In this document: piece after piece, positions 1 to 5,832 of the stretch | How positions within the stretch are numbered: the stretch's first letter is position 1 | Layout: every line of letters starts with the position of its first letter | Origin: an uncultured Verrucomicrobium sp. | GTDB taxonomy: Bacteria; Verrucomicrobiota; Verrucomicrobiia; Methylacidiphilales; GAS474 | Direction of reading: 5' to 3' | NCBI GenBank assembly: GCA_903889845.1 | Contig: CAISZB010000269.1 | Location: 1-13,181, forward strand | Length of the DNA stretch: 13,181 nt | The notes under the pieces: model-generated | What the model was told of the DNA's origin: nothing | What the model saw: the letters and a program-made list of their open reading frames with translations, nothing else | Database searches by the model: none | Translations under genes and position numbers: made by a program

Positions 1-158
1 CTGGGACTGCCTGCGCGATAGCGCAATCCAGCCAAAGGGGAAACCAATTGGCAGGGGCGGGAGCCAACCTGAGGGGGCACCCCTCAGAAGCCTACAAACG
101 CGCGGGTGGCCTCCACCTGTACAGGGAAGCGTAAGCGATTCTACCCGGTCCCGAAGGG
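1..158 (+). ncRNA. ssrS: 6S RNA, 5' end cut by the window edge
   Basis: 6S RNA binds the housekeeping RNA polymerase holoenzyme by imitating an open promoter and tunes transcription in stationary phase. The apical hairpin CTGAGGGG-GCA-CCCCTCAG (69-87) is followed directly by AAGCCTACAAACGC. This is the same arrangement as in E. coli 6S RNA, where a short hairpin is followed by AAGCCTTAAAACTGC. Further 3', a small hairpin GGTGG-CCT-CCACC (105-117) lies where the central bubble is expected, and it overlaps CCACCTGTACAGG, which resembles the conserved CACCTTGAAC region. GGGAC (3-7) pairs with GTCCC (148-152) as a closing stem. About 20-40 nt of the 5' end and the promoter lie outside the window. 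The 3' end is approximate. The call rests on recalled family features and hand folding, not on a covariance search. Confidence 0.7.
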
Positions 159-222
159 CATCACCCACTCCTTCGCTCTTCATGACTTGAAACCCCCCCG
201 AAAAAGAGCTTCCCTCTTTCCC

Positions 223-885
223 ATGCCTCCCTCCCTACTGCGGCACTTTCTCCTCGGGAGCCTCTTCCTGACCCTCGCCGGATCGGGAGTCCTGCGGGCG
301 GCGGAGACCGAGGTCCCCCTCGACCCCTGGCAGGAGGCCATGGTCGCTTTCAAGACGGGGAAGGCCGACAAAGCCGCCGCCCTCTGCGACGCGGCGCTGA
401 AGGCCGATCCGAACAACGCCCGCTTCCTCCTCCTCGACGCCCGCGCCCTCGCCGCACAGGGGAAGAACGAGGCCGCCGAAGCCACCTTCAAGAAGGCGAT
501 CGCCCTCGACCCCAACGCCGCCACGGCCCGCCGCTTCTTCGGCGATTTCTATTTCCACCTCCGTCGCTTCGATGCGGCAAAACCCTCCTACCAGGAGGCA
601 ATCCACCGGGGAGGAGACGTCACGGAACTCTCCCTCCTCCTCCTCTACTGCGCCGTCGGCCTGGGCGACGCCGGGGAGGCGGAGCGGCTGGCCGCCGGGA
701 CAACCTTCAACGCCTTCGACGAGACGACCCCCGCCTACTACTTCGCCAAGGCCGCCATCGCCCAGTTGAAGAAACGCCCCGACGACGCCAAGCCCCTCGT
801 CCAGCAGGCCGAAACCCTCTACGGCCACGACCTCTTCCTCCAGTACGCGAAGGACTACTTCTTCTTATTTGCCAGCAAGCCCTGA
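223..885 (+). CDS. Secreted TPR-repeat protein
   Basis: This 220-residue protein begins with a clear signal peptide: a short basic start, a hydrophobic core (about residues 8-20) and a likely signal peptidase I site after VLRA (residues 23-26). From about residue 34 it is built of tetratricopeptide repeats. At least three are visible (roughly 34-66, 67-100 and 101-134), with the usual A/G/Y spacing and the ALxxDPNNA and AIALDPNAA repeat ends. A further helical part follows. TPR proteins are protein-interaction scaffolds, and no specific partner can be named. I start it at ATG 223, not at the in-frame GTG 106, because the extension would lie inside the 6S RNA and would bury the signal peptide. 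No Shine-Dalgarno is visible; an AAAGAG/CTCTTT inverted repeat (203-219) sits just before the start. The gene stands alone between 6S RNA and tRNA-Cys. Confidence 0.8.
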   Translation: MPPSLLRHFLLGSLFLTLAGSGVLRAAETEVPLDPWQEAMVAFKTGKADKAAALCDAALKADPNNARFLLLDARALAAQGKNEAAEATFKKAIALDPNAATARRFFGDFYFHLRRFDAAKPSYQEAIHRGGDVTELSLLLLYCAVGLGDAGEAERLAAGTTFNAFDETTPAYYFAKAAIAQLKKRPDDAKPLVQQAETLYGHDLFLQYAKDYFFLFASKP

Positions 886-895
886 ATAGGTCATA

Positions 896-919
896 GTCCC
901 CGTCCACCCTCGACGGGAC
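896..919 (+). other. Stem-loop downstream of the TPR gene
   Basis: GTCCCCGTC (896-904) pairs with GACGGGAC (912-919) with one bulged C and a 7-nt loop. It begins 11 nt after the TPR gene stop codon and lies upstream of tRNA-Cys. No T-run follows, so it is not a standard intrinsic terminator. It may mark the mRNA 3' end or protect it. Only the complementarity is observed. Confidence 0.4.
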
Positions 920-952
920 ATCCCATAGAGCGGCTGTGATACGGAGATTCAC

Positions 953-1024
953 GGCAGGATAGCCAAGTGGTAAGGCCGGGCTCTGCAAAAGCCCCATGCG
1001 CCGGTTCGATTCCGGCTCCTGCCT
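953..1024 (+). tRNA. tRNA-Cys (anticodon GCA)
   Basis: A full cloverleaf can be drawn. The acceptor stem is GGCAGGA (953-959) with TCCTGCC (1017-1023), followed by discriminator T1024, the base expected for tRNA-Cys. The D stem is GCC (962-964) with GGC (974-976). The anticodon stem GGGCT (978-982) pairs with AGCCC (990-994) around the 7-nt loop CTGCAAA, giving anticodon GCA at 985-987. The T arm is GCCGG (1000-1004), loop TTCGATT, CCGGC (1012-1016). CCA is not encoded, since CAC follows the discriminator. A T-rich tract at 1030-1041 could help termination. Confidence 0.96.
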
Positions 1025-1131
1025 CACTCTTTCTTTTTTTTCAACCGGGAAGAGGCGTGTCGACCGAGCGCCAGATTCCCTTCCCGACAAAAAAACCGCC
1101 TCTTCCATTGGGAACCCGTTGCAAAAGTCCC

Positions 1132-2460
1132 ATGATGCGCCAGAATTTCTCCTATCTCCGCATGCCCTCGCGCTTCGTCCGCTTCTGCGTTTCCACGGTC
1201 TCCTTCGGGATCGACGAGGCTGTTCCCTTTGACGTCAGACGAAAACGCCAACTGATCAACCTCAGCGTCATCGGGCTGATTTTCGGAGGCTTCATCCGTT
1301 CCCTGGTCGCCCTGTTCCTGTGGCGCTGGGATATCCTTCCTTTTCACTTCGCCTTCCTCACGGGAGGGCTGATCGCCTTCGGATTCATCCTGCGGGGACG
1401 CTTCCGGACCGGCGCCGCAGTCGGACTCATCAGCGCCGCCGCCACTTTTTCCTCGATGGGATGGCGCTTCCACAACGGGATGGAGGAATTGCTCCTTCTG
1501 CTGATCGCCGTCCTCACCTTCCTCTTCGATTCCCGTCCCCTTCGCCACCTCCTCTTCCTGTCGATCGGCGGGCTCTATGCCGTCGTCAGGATCGCCAACT
1601 TCGATTCCCATGTTTCCTCGATTCCCCTGCTTGTCTTCAGCTTCAATACGGTTTTCTTCGTGCTCGCCTACTGCTGGTTCCTCAGCGTTTTCCACGAGAT
1701 CTACGAGGGCTATCGGCGGGAGATCGACCGAAAAAACGCGATCCTGCAGGAAGCCAACCAGGCCAAGGAAAAACTCTTCTCGATCATCGCCCACGACTTC
1801 CTCGGCCCCATCGGGAACCTGAAGACCTCCCTCGACTTCCTCGACCAGGGCATCCTCACCCCGGAAGACTTCAAGCGCTACCGGGGCGCCCTCCAGGAGG
1901 ACGTGGGACACGTCCTGGGGTCGATGAAGAACCTCCTGTCGTGGGCCACCGAGCAGCTCCAGCAAATCAAGCCGCAGCCCCAGGCCATCTCCCTCCGTGC
2001 CACGGCCGACAAGGCCATCCAGCTCCTCTCCGGGATCGCCCGGCGGAAGGGCATCGTCGTCGAGAACCGGATCGCCGCGGAGGCCTCCGCCTGGGCCGAT
2101 CCCAACCATGTCGACACCGTCTACCGCAATCTCCTCTCTAATGCGCTGAAGTTCACCCCTGCGGGAGGCCGCATCGATCTGATTGCAAGCGAGGGGGGGG
2201 AGGCTTGCTGGCACCTCGCCGTCCGCGACACCGGCGTCGGGATCGGGCCGGAGCGCCTCCAGACGCTTTTCCTGGCGGAGCACTGCCGCTCGACCCCCGG
2301 CACGGAGCGGGAAAGCGGCCTGGGCCTGGGGCTGCGCATCTGCCGGGAATTCGTCGAGAAGAACGGCGGCACGATCCGGGCGGAAAGCACCCTCGGCCAG
2401 GGGACGACCATCCACTTCACACTGCCGAAACTGCCCGGGCTGCCGGACGCGGTGAACTGA
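1132..2460 (+). CDS. Membrane-bound sensor histidine kinase, orphan
   Basis: This 442-residue two-component sensor kinase has an N-terminal membrane part of about six hydrophobic helices (roughly residues 40-190) and no recognisable periplasmic sensor domain. A charged linker leads to a HisKA dimerisation domain with the phospho-acceptor His221 in FSIIAHDFLGPIGNL. The ATPase domain shows the N box NLLSNALKF (metal-binding Asn337), the G1 box DTGVGIG (from Asp366) and the G2 box GLGLGL (396-401). No response regulator gene lies nearby, so partner and signal are unknown. The H box is atypical: LGP replaces the common RTP after HD. The open frame extends upstream to GTG 967, inside tRNA-Cys, so I prefer ATG 1132 (or 1135). 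No Shine-Dalgarno is visible. The gene converges on the bc/caa3 operon and shares its terminator. Its role in respiration control is unproven. Confidence 0.87.
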   Translation: MMRQNFSYLRMPSRFVRFCVSTVSFGIDEAVPFDVRRKRQLINLSVIGLIFGGFIRSLVALFLWRWDILPFHFAFLTGGLIAFGFILRGRFRTGAAVGLISAAATFSSMGWRFHNGMEELLLLLIAVLTFLFDSRPLRHLLFLSIGGLYAVVRIANFDSHVSSIPLLVFSFNTVFFVLAYCWFLSVFHEIYEGYRREIDRKNAILQEANQAKEKLFSIIAHDFLGPIGNLKTSLDFLDQGILTPEDFKRYRGALQEDVGHVLGSMKNLLSWATEQLQQIKPQPQAISLRATADKAIQLLSGIARRKGIVVENRIAAEASAWADPNHVDTVYRNLLSNALKFTPAGGRIDLIASEGGEACWHLAVRDTGVGIGPERLQTLFLAEHCRSTPGTERESGLGLGLRICREFVEKNGGTIRAESTLGQGTTIHFTLPKLPGLPDAVN

Positions 2461-2488
2461 AGGACCCCGCCTCCCCTGCCCTGCGCAC

Positions 2489-2523
2489 AAAAAAGCCGTC
2501 CCCTTTCAGGGACGGCTTTTTTT
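2489..2523. terminator. Bidirectional intrinsic terminator
   Basis: GCCGTCCC (2495-2502) pairs perfectly with GGGACGGC (2509-2516) around the 6-nt loop CTTTCA. A run of A precedes the stem (2489-2494) and a run of T follows it (2517-2523), so it forms a strong hairpin with a U-tract in both directions. It lies 28 nt after the histidine kinase stop and 17 nt after the cytochrome b-c gene stop on the other strand, as expected for convergent units. Confidence 0.92.
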
Positions 2524-2540
2524 GAGGAGCGCGAAGGAAC

Positions 2541-4001
2541 TCAGCTCTTCTTCGCGGGCTCTTCCTTCGCCGCTTCGCCTTCGAGGGCGGGCTGCTTCTT
2601 CTTCCGGGTCTCCAGGAAGGAGATCAGGTCGCGGAGGTCGTCGCCGGTCAGTGACCCGGCGTAGGCGGGCATGTTCACGCCGCCCATGTTGATCCGGATC
2701 GTCAGGTTGTCCTTGTGGAGGCGGTCGCCGACGTAGGTGAGGTCGGGGCCGCGATGACCGCCGTTGTTCGCCAGGGAATGGCAGTTGATGCAGCCCTTTT
2801 CCTGGAAGAGCTGCGCCCCGTGCCAGATCGGCCCCTCGGTGGCGCCGATCAGCTCCGGCGTCAGCGGCTTGGGATGGAAATTCGGCGTCCAGTTCCCCTT
2901 CTCGGCCTCGATCCAGAAGGCCCCGACGACGAGCATCGCCGTGAGGAGGGAGACGATGGCCCATGGCCGCTTGCTGGGGGCGCGGTGGCCGGAGCTGCTC
3001 AGGAACGGAATCGCGAAGAGGAGGATGCCGATCAGGGCGGGGGCGCCGAGGATGATGTAATCCTCCATGTCCGACTGGGCCAGGGCCAGGACGGCGAGGT
3101 ACCAGCGGAGGTAGAAGTCGGGGATCGGATCGGTCTCGATGATGCTGGGGTCGGGCGGCAGCTCGACGGGCGGGGGATTGAAATAGATCGCGGCGAAGAC
3201 GACCGCCAGGACCACGACGAGGCTGAAGACGGAATCCCGCCAGGCCATGAGCCAGAAGGGAACGCCGGTCTTCTCCAGCCGGGCGTGGTATTCCTCGCGG
3301 TAGGTCTCGGGAATGACGGGGTGGGCCTCGTCGGGCATCTCGGCGATGCCGTGGCGCATGACCAGAACCATGTGGAGACCGATGCCCGCGATGGCGAGGG
3401 CGGGCAGGACGAAGACGTGGAGGGTAAAGAACCGCCCAAGGGTCGCGCCGTTGATGTTGTCCCCGGCGAGGATGAAGTGGGCCAGCCAATGCCCGATGAA
3501 GGGAACGCGGGCGGCCTGTTCCGCGGCGACGACGATCGACCAGACCGCGTTGCTGTCCCAGCGGAGGGTCTGCCCGGTGAAGCCGAGGCCGATGGTGAAG
3601 GCCAGCAGGGCGATGCCGGTGACCCAGTTCATTTCCCGCGGGAACTTGTAGGACCCGTGGAAGAAGACCTGCCCCATGTGGATGCCGATGAGGAGGATCA
3701 TCGCCGAGGCGCCGAAGTAGTGCATCCCGCGGATGAGGTGGCCCCAGGGAGCGACGTCGGCGATGTACTTCAGGCTGTCGTAGGCCTGCCCGCCGGAGGG
3801 GATGTAGGAGAACATCAGGGCGACGCCGGTGGCGACCTGGATCATGAACGCCATCAGCGTGGCGCTGCCGTAGACGTACCACCACTTCGCGTCGCGGGGC
3901 GCGAGGTGGGTCAGCACGGGACCGAACATGGCCCACAGGCCCGTCCTGTCCTCAAGCCATTCGAGGGTGCCGATCACGGCCTTTTGCGTCTTTTTGAGCA
4001 T
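2541..4001 (-). CDS. qcrB: Cytochrome b fused to C-terminal cytochrome c (bc-complex)
   Basis: This 486-residue membrane core of a quinol:cytochrome c oxidoreductase joins in one chain what is usually two or three subunits. Residues 1-245 resemble cytochrome b/b6, with heme-ligand pairs His94/His108 in helix B and His195/His210 in helix D. The helix D spacing of 15 is of the b6 type. Residues about 255-365 form the subunit IV-like half. The quinol-site motif usually written PEWY reads PDFY (294-297). From about residue 385 a cytochrome c domain follows, with heme site CINCH (404-408) and probable axial Met444 in NMPAY, then a Lys/Glu-rich tail. There is no separate cytochrome c1 gene, so this domain is likely the exit for electrons from the Rieske centre. 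It is last in the operon, 18 nt after the Rieske stop, with no visible Shine-Dalgarno. Confidence 0.93.
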   Translation of the reverse strand: MLKKTQKAVIGTLEWLEDRTGLWAMFGPVLTHLAPRDAKWWYVYGSATLMAFMIQVATGVALMFSYIPSGGQAYDSLKYIADVAPWGHLIRGMHYFGASAMILLIGIHMGQVFFHGSYKFPREMNWVTGIALLAFTIGLGFTGQTLRWDSNAVWSIVVAAEQAARVPFIGHWLAHFILAGDNINGATLGRFFTLHVFVLPALAIAGIGLHMVLVMRHGIAEMPDEAHPVIPETYREEYHARLEKTGVPFWLMAWRDSVFSLVVVLAVVFAAIYFNPPPVELPPDPSIIETDPIPDFYLRWYLAVLALAQSDMEDYIILGAPALIGILLFAIPFLSSSGHRAPSKRPWAIVSLLTAMLVVGAFWIEAEKGNWTPNFHPKPLTPELIGATEGPIWHGAQLFQEKGCINCHSLANNGGHRGPDLTYVGDRLHKDNLTIRINMGGVNMPAYAGSLTGDDLRDLISFLETRKKKQPALEGEAAKEEPAKKS

Positions 4002-4019
4002 AACAAGTGAGGGGAAAAA

Positions 4020-4700
4020 TCAGGCGAGGAAGATGGCCTGGGTCTTGAGCTGAACCTGGCCGCCCTCGATACGGACTTCGTAGCGATTCAGGGATTTCGG
4101 AGGCGGCCCGGCGACGACGTGGCCGTCGTTGCTGTAGACCCCGCCGTGGCAGGGGCACATGAAGAGCTTCGCATTGGGCAGCCACCGGACGGGGCAGCCG
4201 AGGTGGGAGCAATTCACCGAGAAGGCGATGAACTCCCCCTCCGCGACGTAGCGGACCCAGGCGGCGACCTTCGAGGTGACGCCCGCCCAGGAAAAGTCGT
4301 CGGGGTTGGTCAACTCGACCAGGACGGTTTCGCCGAGGACGAATTTCTCGACCGGGCCGACGGAGACCCAGCTGTGCTTGTTCCCCTCGATGCTGGGGAG
4401 GACCATGTACCCGGCGATGGGGATGGTGAGGGCCGCGCCCGCGATGGCGCCGGGGATGGCCGTCTTGAGGAACTCGCGCCGCTCGAAGTCGTTCTTGAAG
4501 ATCGGGCCGTCGAAGAGGGGCTTGGTCTGCCCGTGCCCGCCGTGGTCGTGACCGCAGCACCCGCCCTCATGGGCGTGATCATGGTCATGCCCGTGCTCAT
4601 GGCCGTGACCGCCACAGCAGCCGCCCTCGGAATGGGGATGCGTGTGCTCATGGCCGTGGCTATGCCCGTGGCCGCCGCAGGAGGAGGAATCGTTACTCAT
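4020..4700 (-). CDS. qcrA: Rieske Fe-S protein with His-rich N-terminal domain
   Basis: This 226-residue protein is the high-potential 2Fe-2S subunit of the bc complex. It takes one electron from quinol and passes it to the fused cytochrome c. The cluster motifs are intact: CSHLGC (164-169) and CPCHGG (182-187). Residues 72-101 form a twin-arginine type anchor, ERREFLK followed by a hydrophobic helix, as is usual for exported Rieske proteins. The odd part is residues 8-57, which hold 17 His and 5 Cys in Gly-rich sequence and include two copies of EGGCCG at 25-30 and 45-50. Such runs bind Zn, Ni, Co or Cu in other proteins; the role here is unknown. This part should stay in the cytoplasm, before the anchor. 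The start overlaps the end of the subunit IV-like gene by 8 nt and has a pyrimidine-rich, SD-less leader. Confidence 0.94.
   Translation of the reverse strand: MSNDSSSCGGHGHSHGHEHTHPHSEGGCCGGHGHEHGHDHDHAHEGGCCGHDHGGHGQTKPLFDGPIFKNDFERREFLKTAIPGAIAGAALTIPIAGYMVLPSIEGNKHSWVSVGPVEKFVLGETVLVELTNPDDFSWAGVTSKVAAWVRYVAEGEFIAFSVNCSHLGCPVRWLPNAKLFMCPCHGGVYSNDGHVVAGPPPKSLNRYEVRIEGGQVQLKTQAIFLA
4530..4679 (-). repeat. Internal repeat encoding the Rieske His-rich domain
   Basis: These codons give residues 8-57 of the Rieske protein. Two near-identical blocks encode EGGCCG followed by His-X-His runs, at 4611-4628 and 4551-4568 (60 nt apart, in frame). On the plus strand they read as repeated catgg/cgtg words. 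The pattern suggests growth by in-frame duplication. Confidence 0.7.
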
Positions 4701-4962
4701 GGGAGGGAGAGGAGGAGGAGGAAGAAGCGGTCTTTTTCCAGTCTTTGCGCAGTTCGCCGAGCCAGATCCGGAGGGCGAGAATGATGAGGCCGAAGCCGAC
4801 GGCGGAGAGGACCCACGACGTCAGCGGTCCCCAGGCGAGGAAGACGATCCCGGCGGAGAAGAAGACGGGACAGAAGGTAGGCGGGGGGATGACCTCGGGC
4901 AGAGGCTTGCTCCAGCCGACGCGGTCGGGGGCCGGATTCGGGGTTTCAGGGGCGTTGGACAT
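4693..4962 (-). CDS. Small two-helix membrane protein, oxidase subunit IV-like
   Basis: This 89-residue protein has a Pro-rich N-terminus, two hydrophobic helices (about residues 31-48 and 50-68), then a basic stretch (RKDWKK) and a Ser-rich tail. Size, topology and place right after ctaG fit the small accessory subunit IV found in caa3-type oxidase operons. That assignment rests on context and topology, since I see no diagnostic motif. AGGA lies about 9 nt before the ATG, the only acceptable Shine-Dalgarno among the starts in this window. The stop overlaps the Rieske start by 8 nt, which suggests translational coupling. ctaG ends 21 nt upstream. Confidence 0.7.
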   Translation of the reverse strand: MSNAPETPNPAPDRVGWSKPLPEVIPPPTFCPVFFSAGIVFLAWGPLTSWVLSAVGFGLIILALRIWLGELRKDWKKTASSSSSSPSHE

Positions 4963-4983
4963 GGCGGGATTTCCTGGAAAAAG

Positions 4984-5820
4984 TTACTTGCTGGCGACGT
5001 GGGCCGCGGCCTCCCCTGTCCTCAGGCCCGCGGTGGCGGAGCCGGTGTACCACTGGTGGAAGAGGACGAAGACGCCGCTCATGTAGATGAGGCAGGCGGG
5101 AACCCACATGAGGAGACCGCCGATCTGCTGGTCGATTTGCGGGGTGATGCCGAGGTCGTTCCGGATCCAGCCCTGGAGGCCGAGGGGATCGGCGGCGTGG
5201 GCGAAGGACGGGCAGACGTTGACGGGAGAGAACGTCAGGTAGATCCCGATGAGGGAGCAGGCGACGCAGGAGGCGAAGAGGTAGGCGACACCCTGGAGGG
5301 GATGGAGCCGCTGTTCCCGGGCGGCGGAGACGGGCCACCAGAAGGCGACCCCCATGAAGAGGAGGCTGAGGGTCTGCAGGTGGTAGACAGCGGGGATTTC
5401 CTGGGAGGCGGAGCAAAGGGCGGGCAGGTGCCAGAAACCCATCGCGCCGATCCCCATGGCCCAACCGACGAGGGGCTTCCCGCAGAAGGCGGAGACCCTG
5501 GAGAGGACGGGGCTCTTCTGCAGGGCACCCTTCACCACCTCGAAGTCGAGGCTGAGGAGGAGGAGCCCCGGCGCGACGAGGAGCAACAGAATGTGATGCA
5601 CCATGTGGACGCTGAAGAGGTAGCCGTTGGAGAGCCGGGCGATCGGGGAGACCGTGGCGAGAAGGAACGCCACCAAGGAAGCGGCGAAGAGGAGCGGACG
5701 CATCCCGGTCAGCCGCCCCCGATGGGAACGGAGGTAGAGGAAGGAAGCGACGCCCGCGGCGAGCCACGCCGGGGAAGTCCAATTCCAGAGGCCGAGAACG
5801 AAGATAGCTTGGGAACTCAT
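4984..5820 (-). CDS. ctaG: CtaG, caa3-type oxidase assembly factor
   Basis: This 278-residue integral membrane protein has about seven hydrophobic helices and matches the CtaG family first described with Bacillus caa3 oxidase, not the unrelated Cox11-type CtaG. Recognisable pieces are SPIARLS, the His-rich HMVHH segment (His72, His75, His76), FWHLP (His131), FWWPV and the C-terminal FVLFHQWY. The family is needed for active caa3 oxidase and is thought to help form the copper centre; the conserved His residues inside helices agree with this. It lies 12 nt after coxAC and 21 nt before the subunit IV-like gene. No Shine-Dalgarno is visible at the ATG. The family call is made from remembered sequence features. 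Confidence 0.87.
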   Translation of the reverse strand: MSSQAIFVLGLWNWTSPAWLAAGVASFLYLRSHRGRLTGMRPLLFAASLVAFLLATVSPIARLSNGYLFSVHMVHHILLLLVAPGLLLLSLDFEVVKGALQKSPVLSRVSAFCGKPLVGWAMGIGAMGFWHLPALCSASQEIPAVYHLQTLSLLFMGVAFWWPVSAAREQRLHPLQGVAYLFASCVACSLIGIYLTFSPVNVCPSFAHAADPLGLQGWIRNDLGITPQIDQQIGGLLMWVPACLIYMSGVFVLFHQWYTGSATAGLRTGEAAAHVASK

Positions 5821-5832
5821 AGGTTTAGGGGC

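Noticed and set aside
203..219. AAAGAG/CTCTTT inverted repeat as a 6S RNA terminator
   Set aside because: The stem is short and AT-rich and no T-run follows; it may be chance.
106..222. N-terminal extension of the TPR protein from GTG 106
   Set aside because: It lies partly in the probable 6S RNA, encodes no domain and would put 39 residues before a good signal peptide.
967..1131. N-terminal extension of the histidine kinase from GTG 967
   Set aside because: It would start inside tRNA-Cys and the encoded residues match nothing in the kinase family.
1024..2490. Minus-strand open frame of 488 codons opposite the histidine kinase
   Set aside because: The plus strand carries all kinase motifs in order; the minus frame is a charged, motif-free shadow and runs through the terminator.
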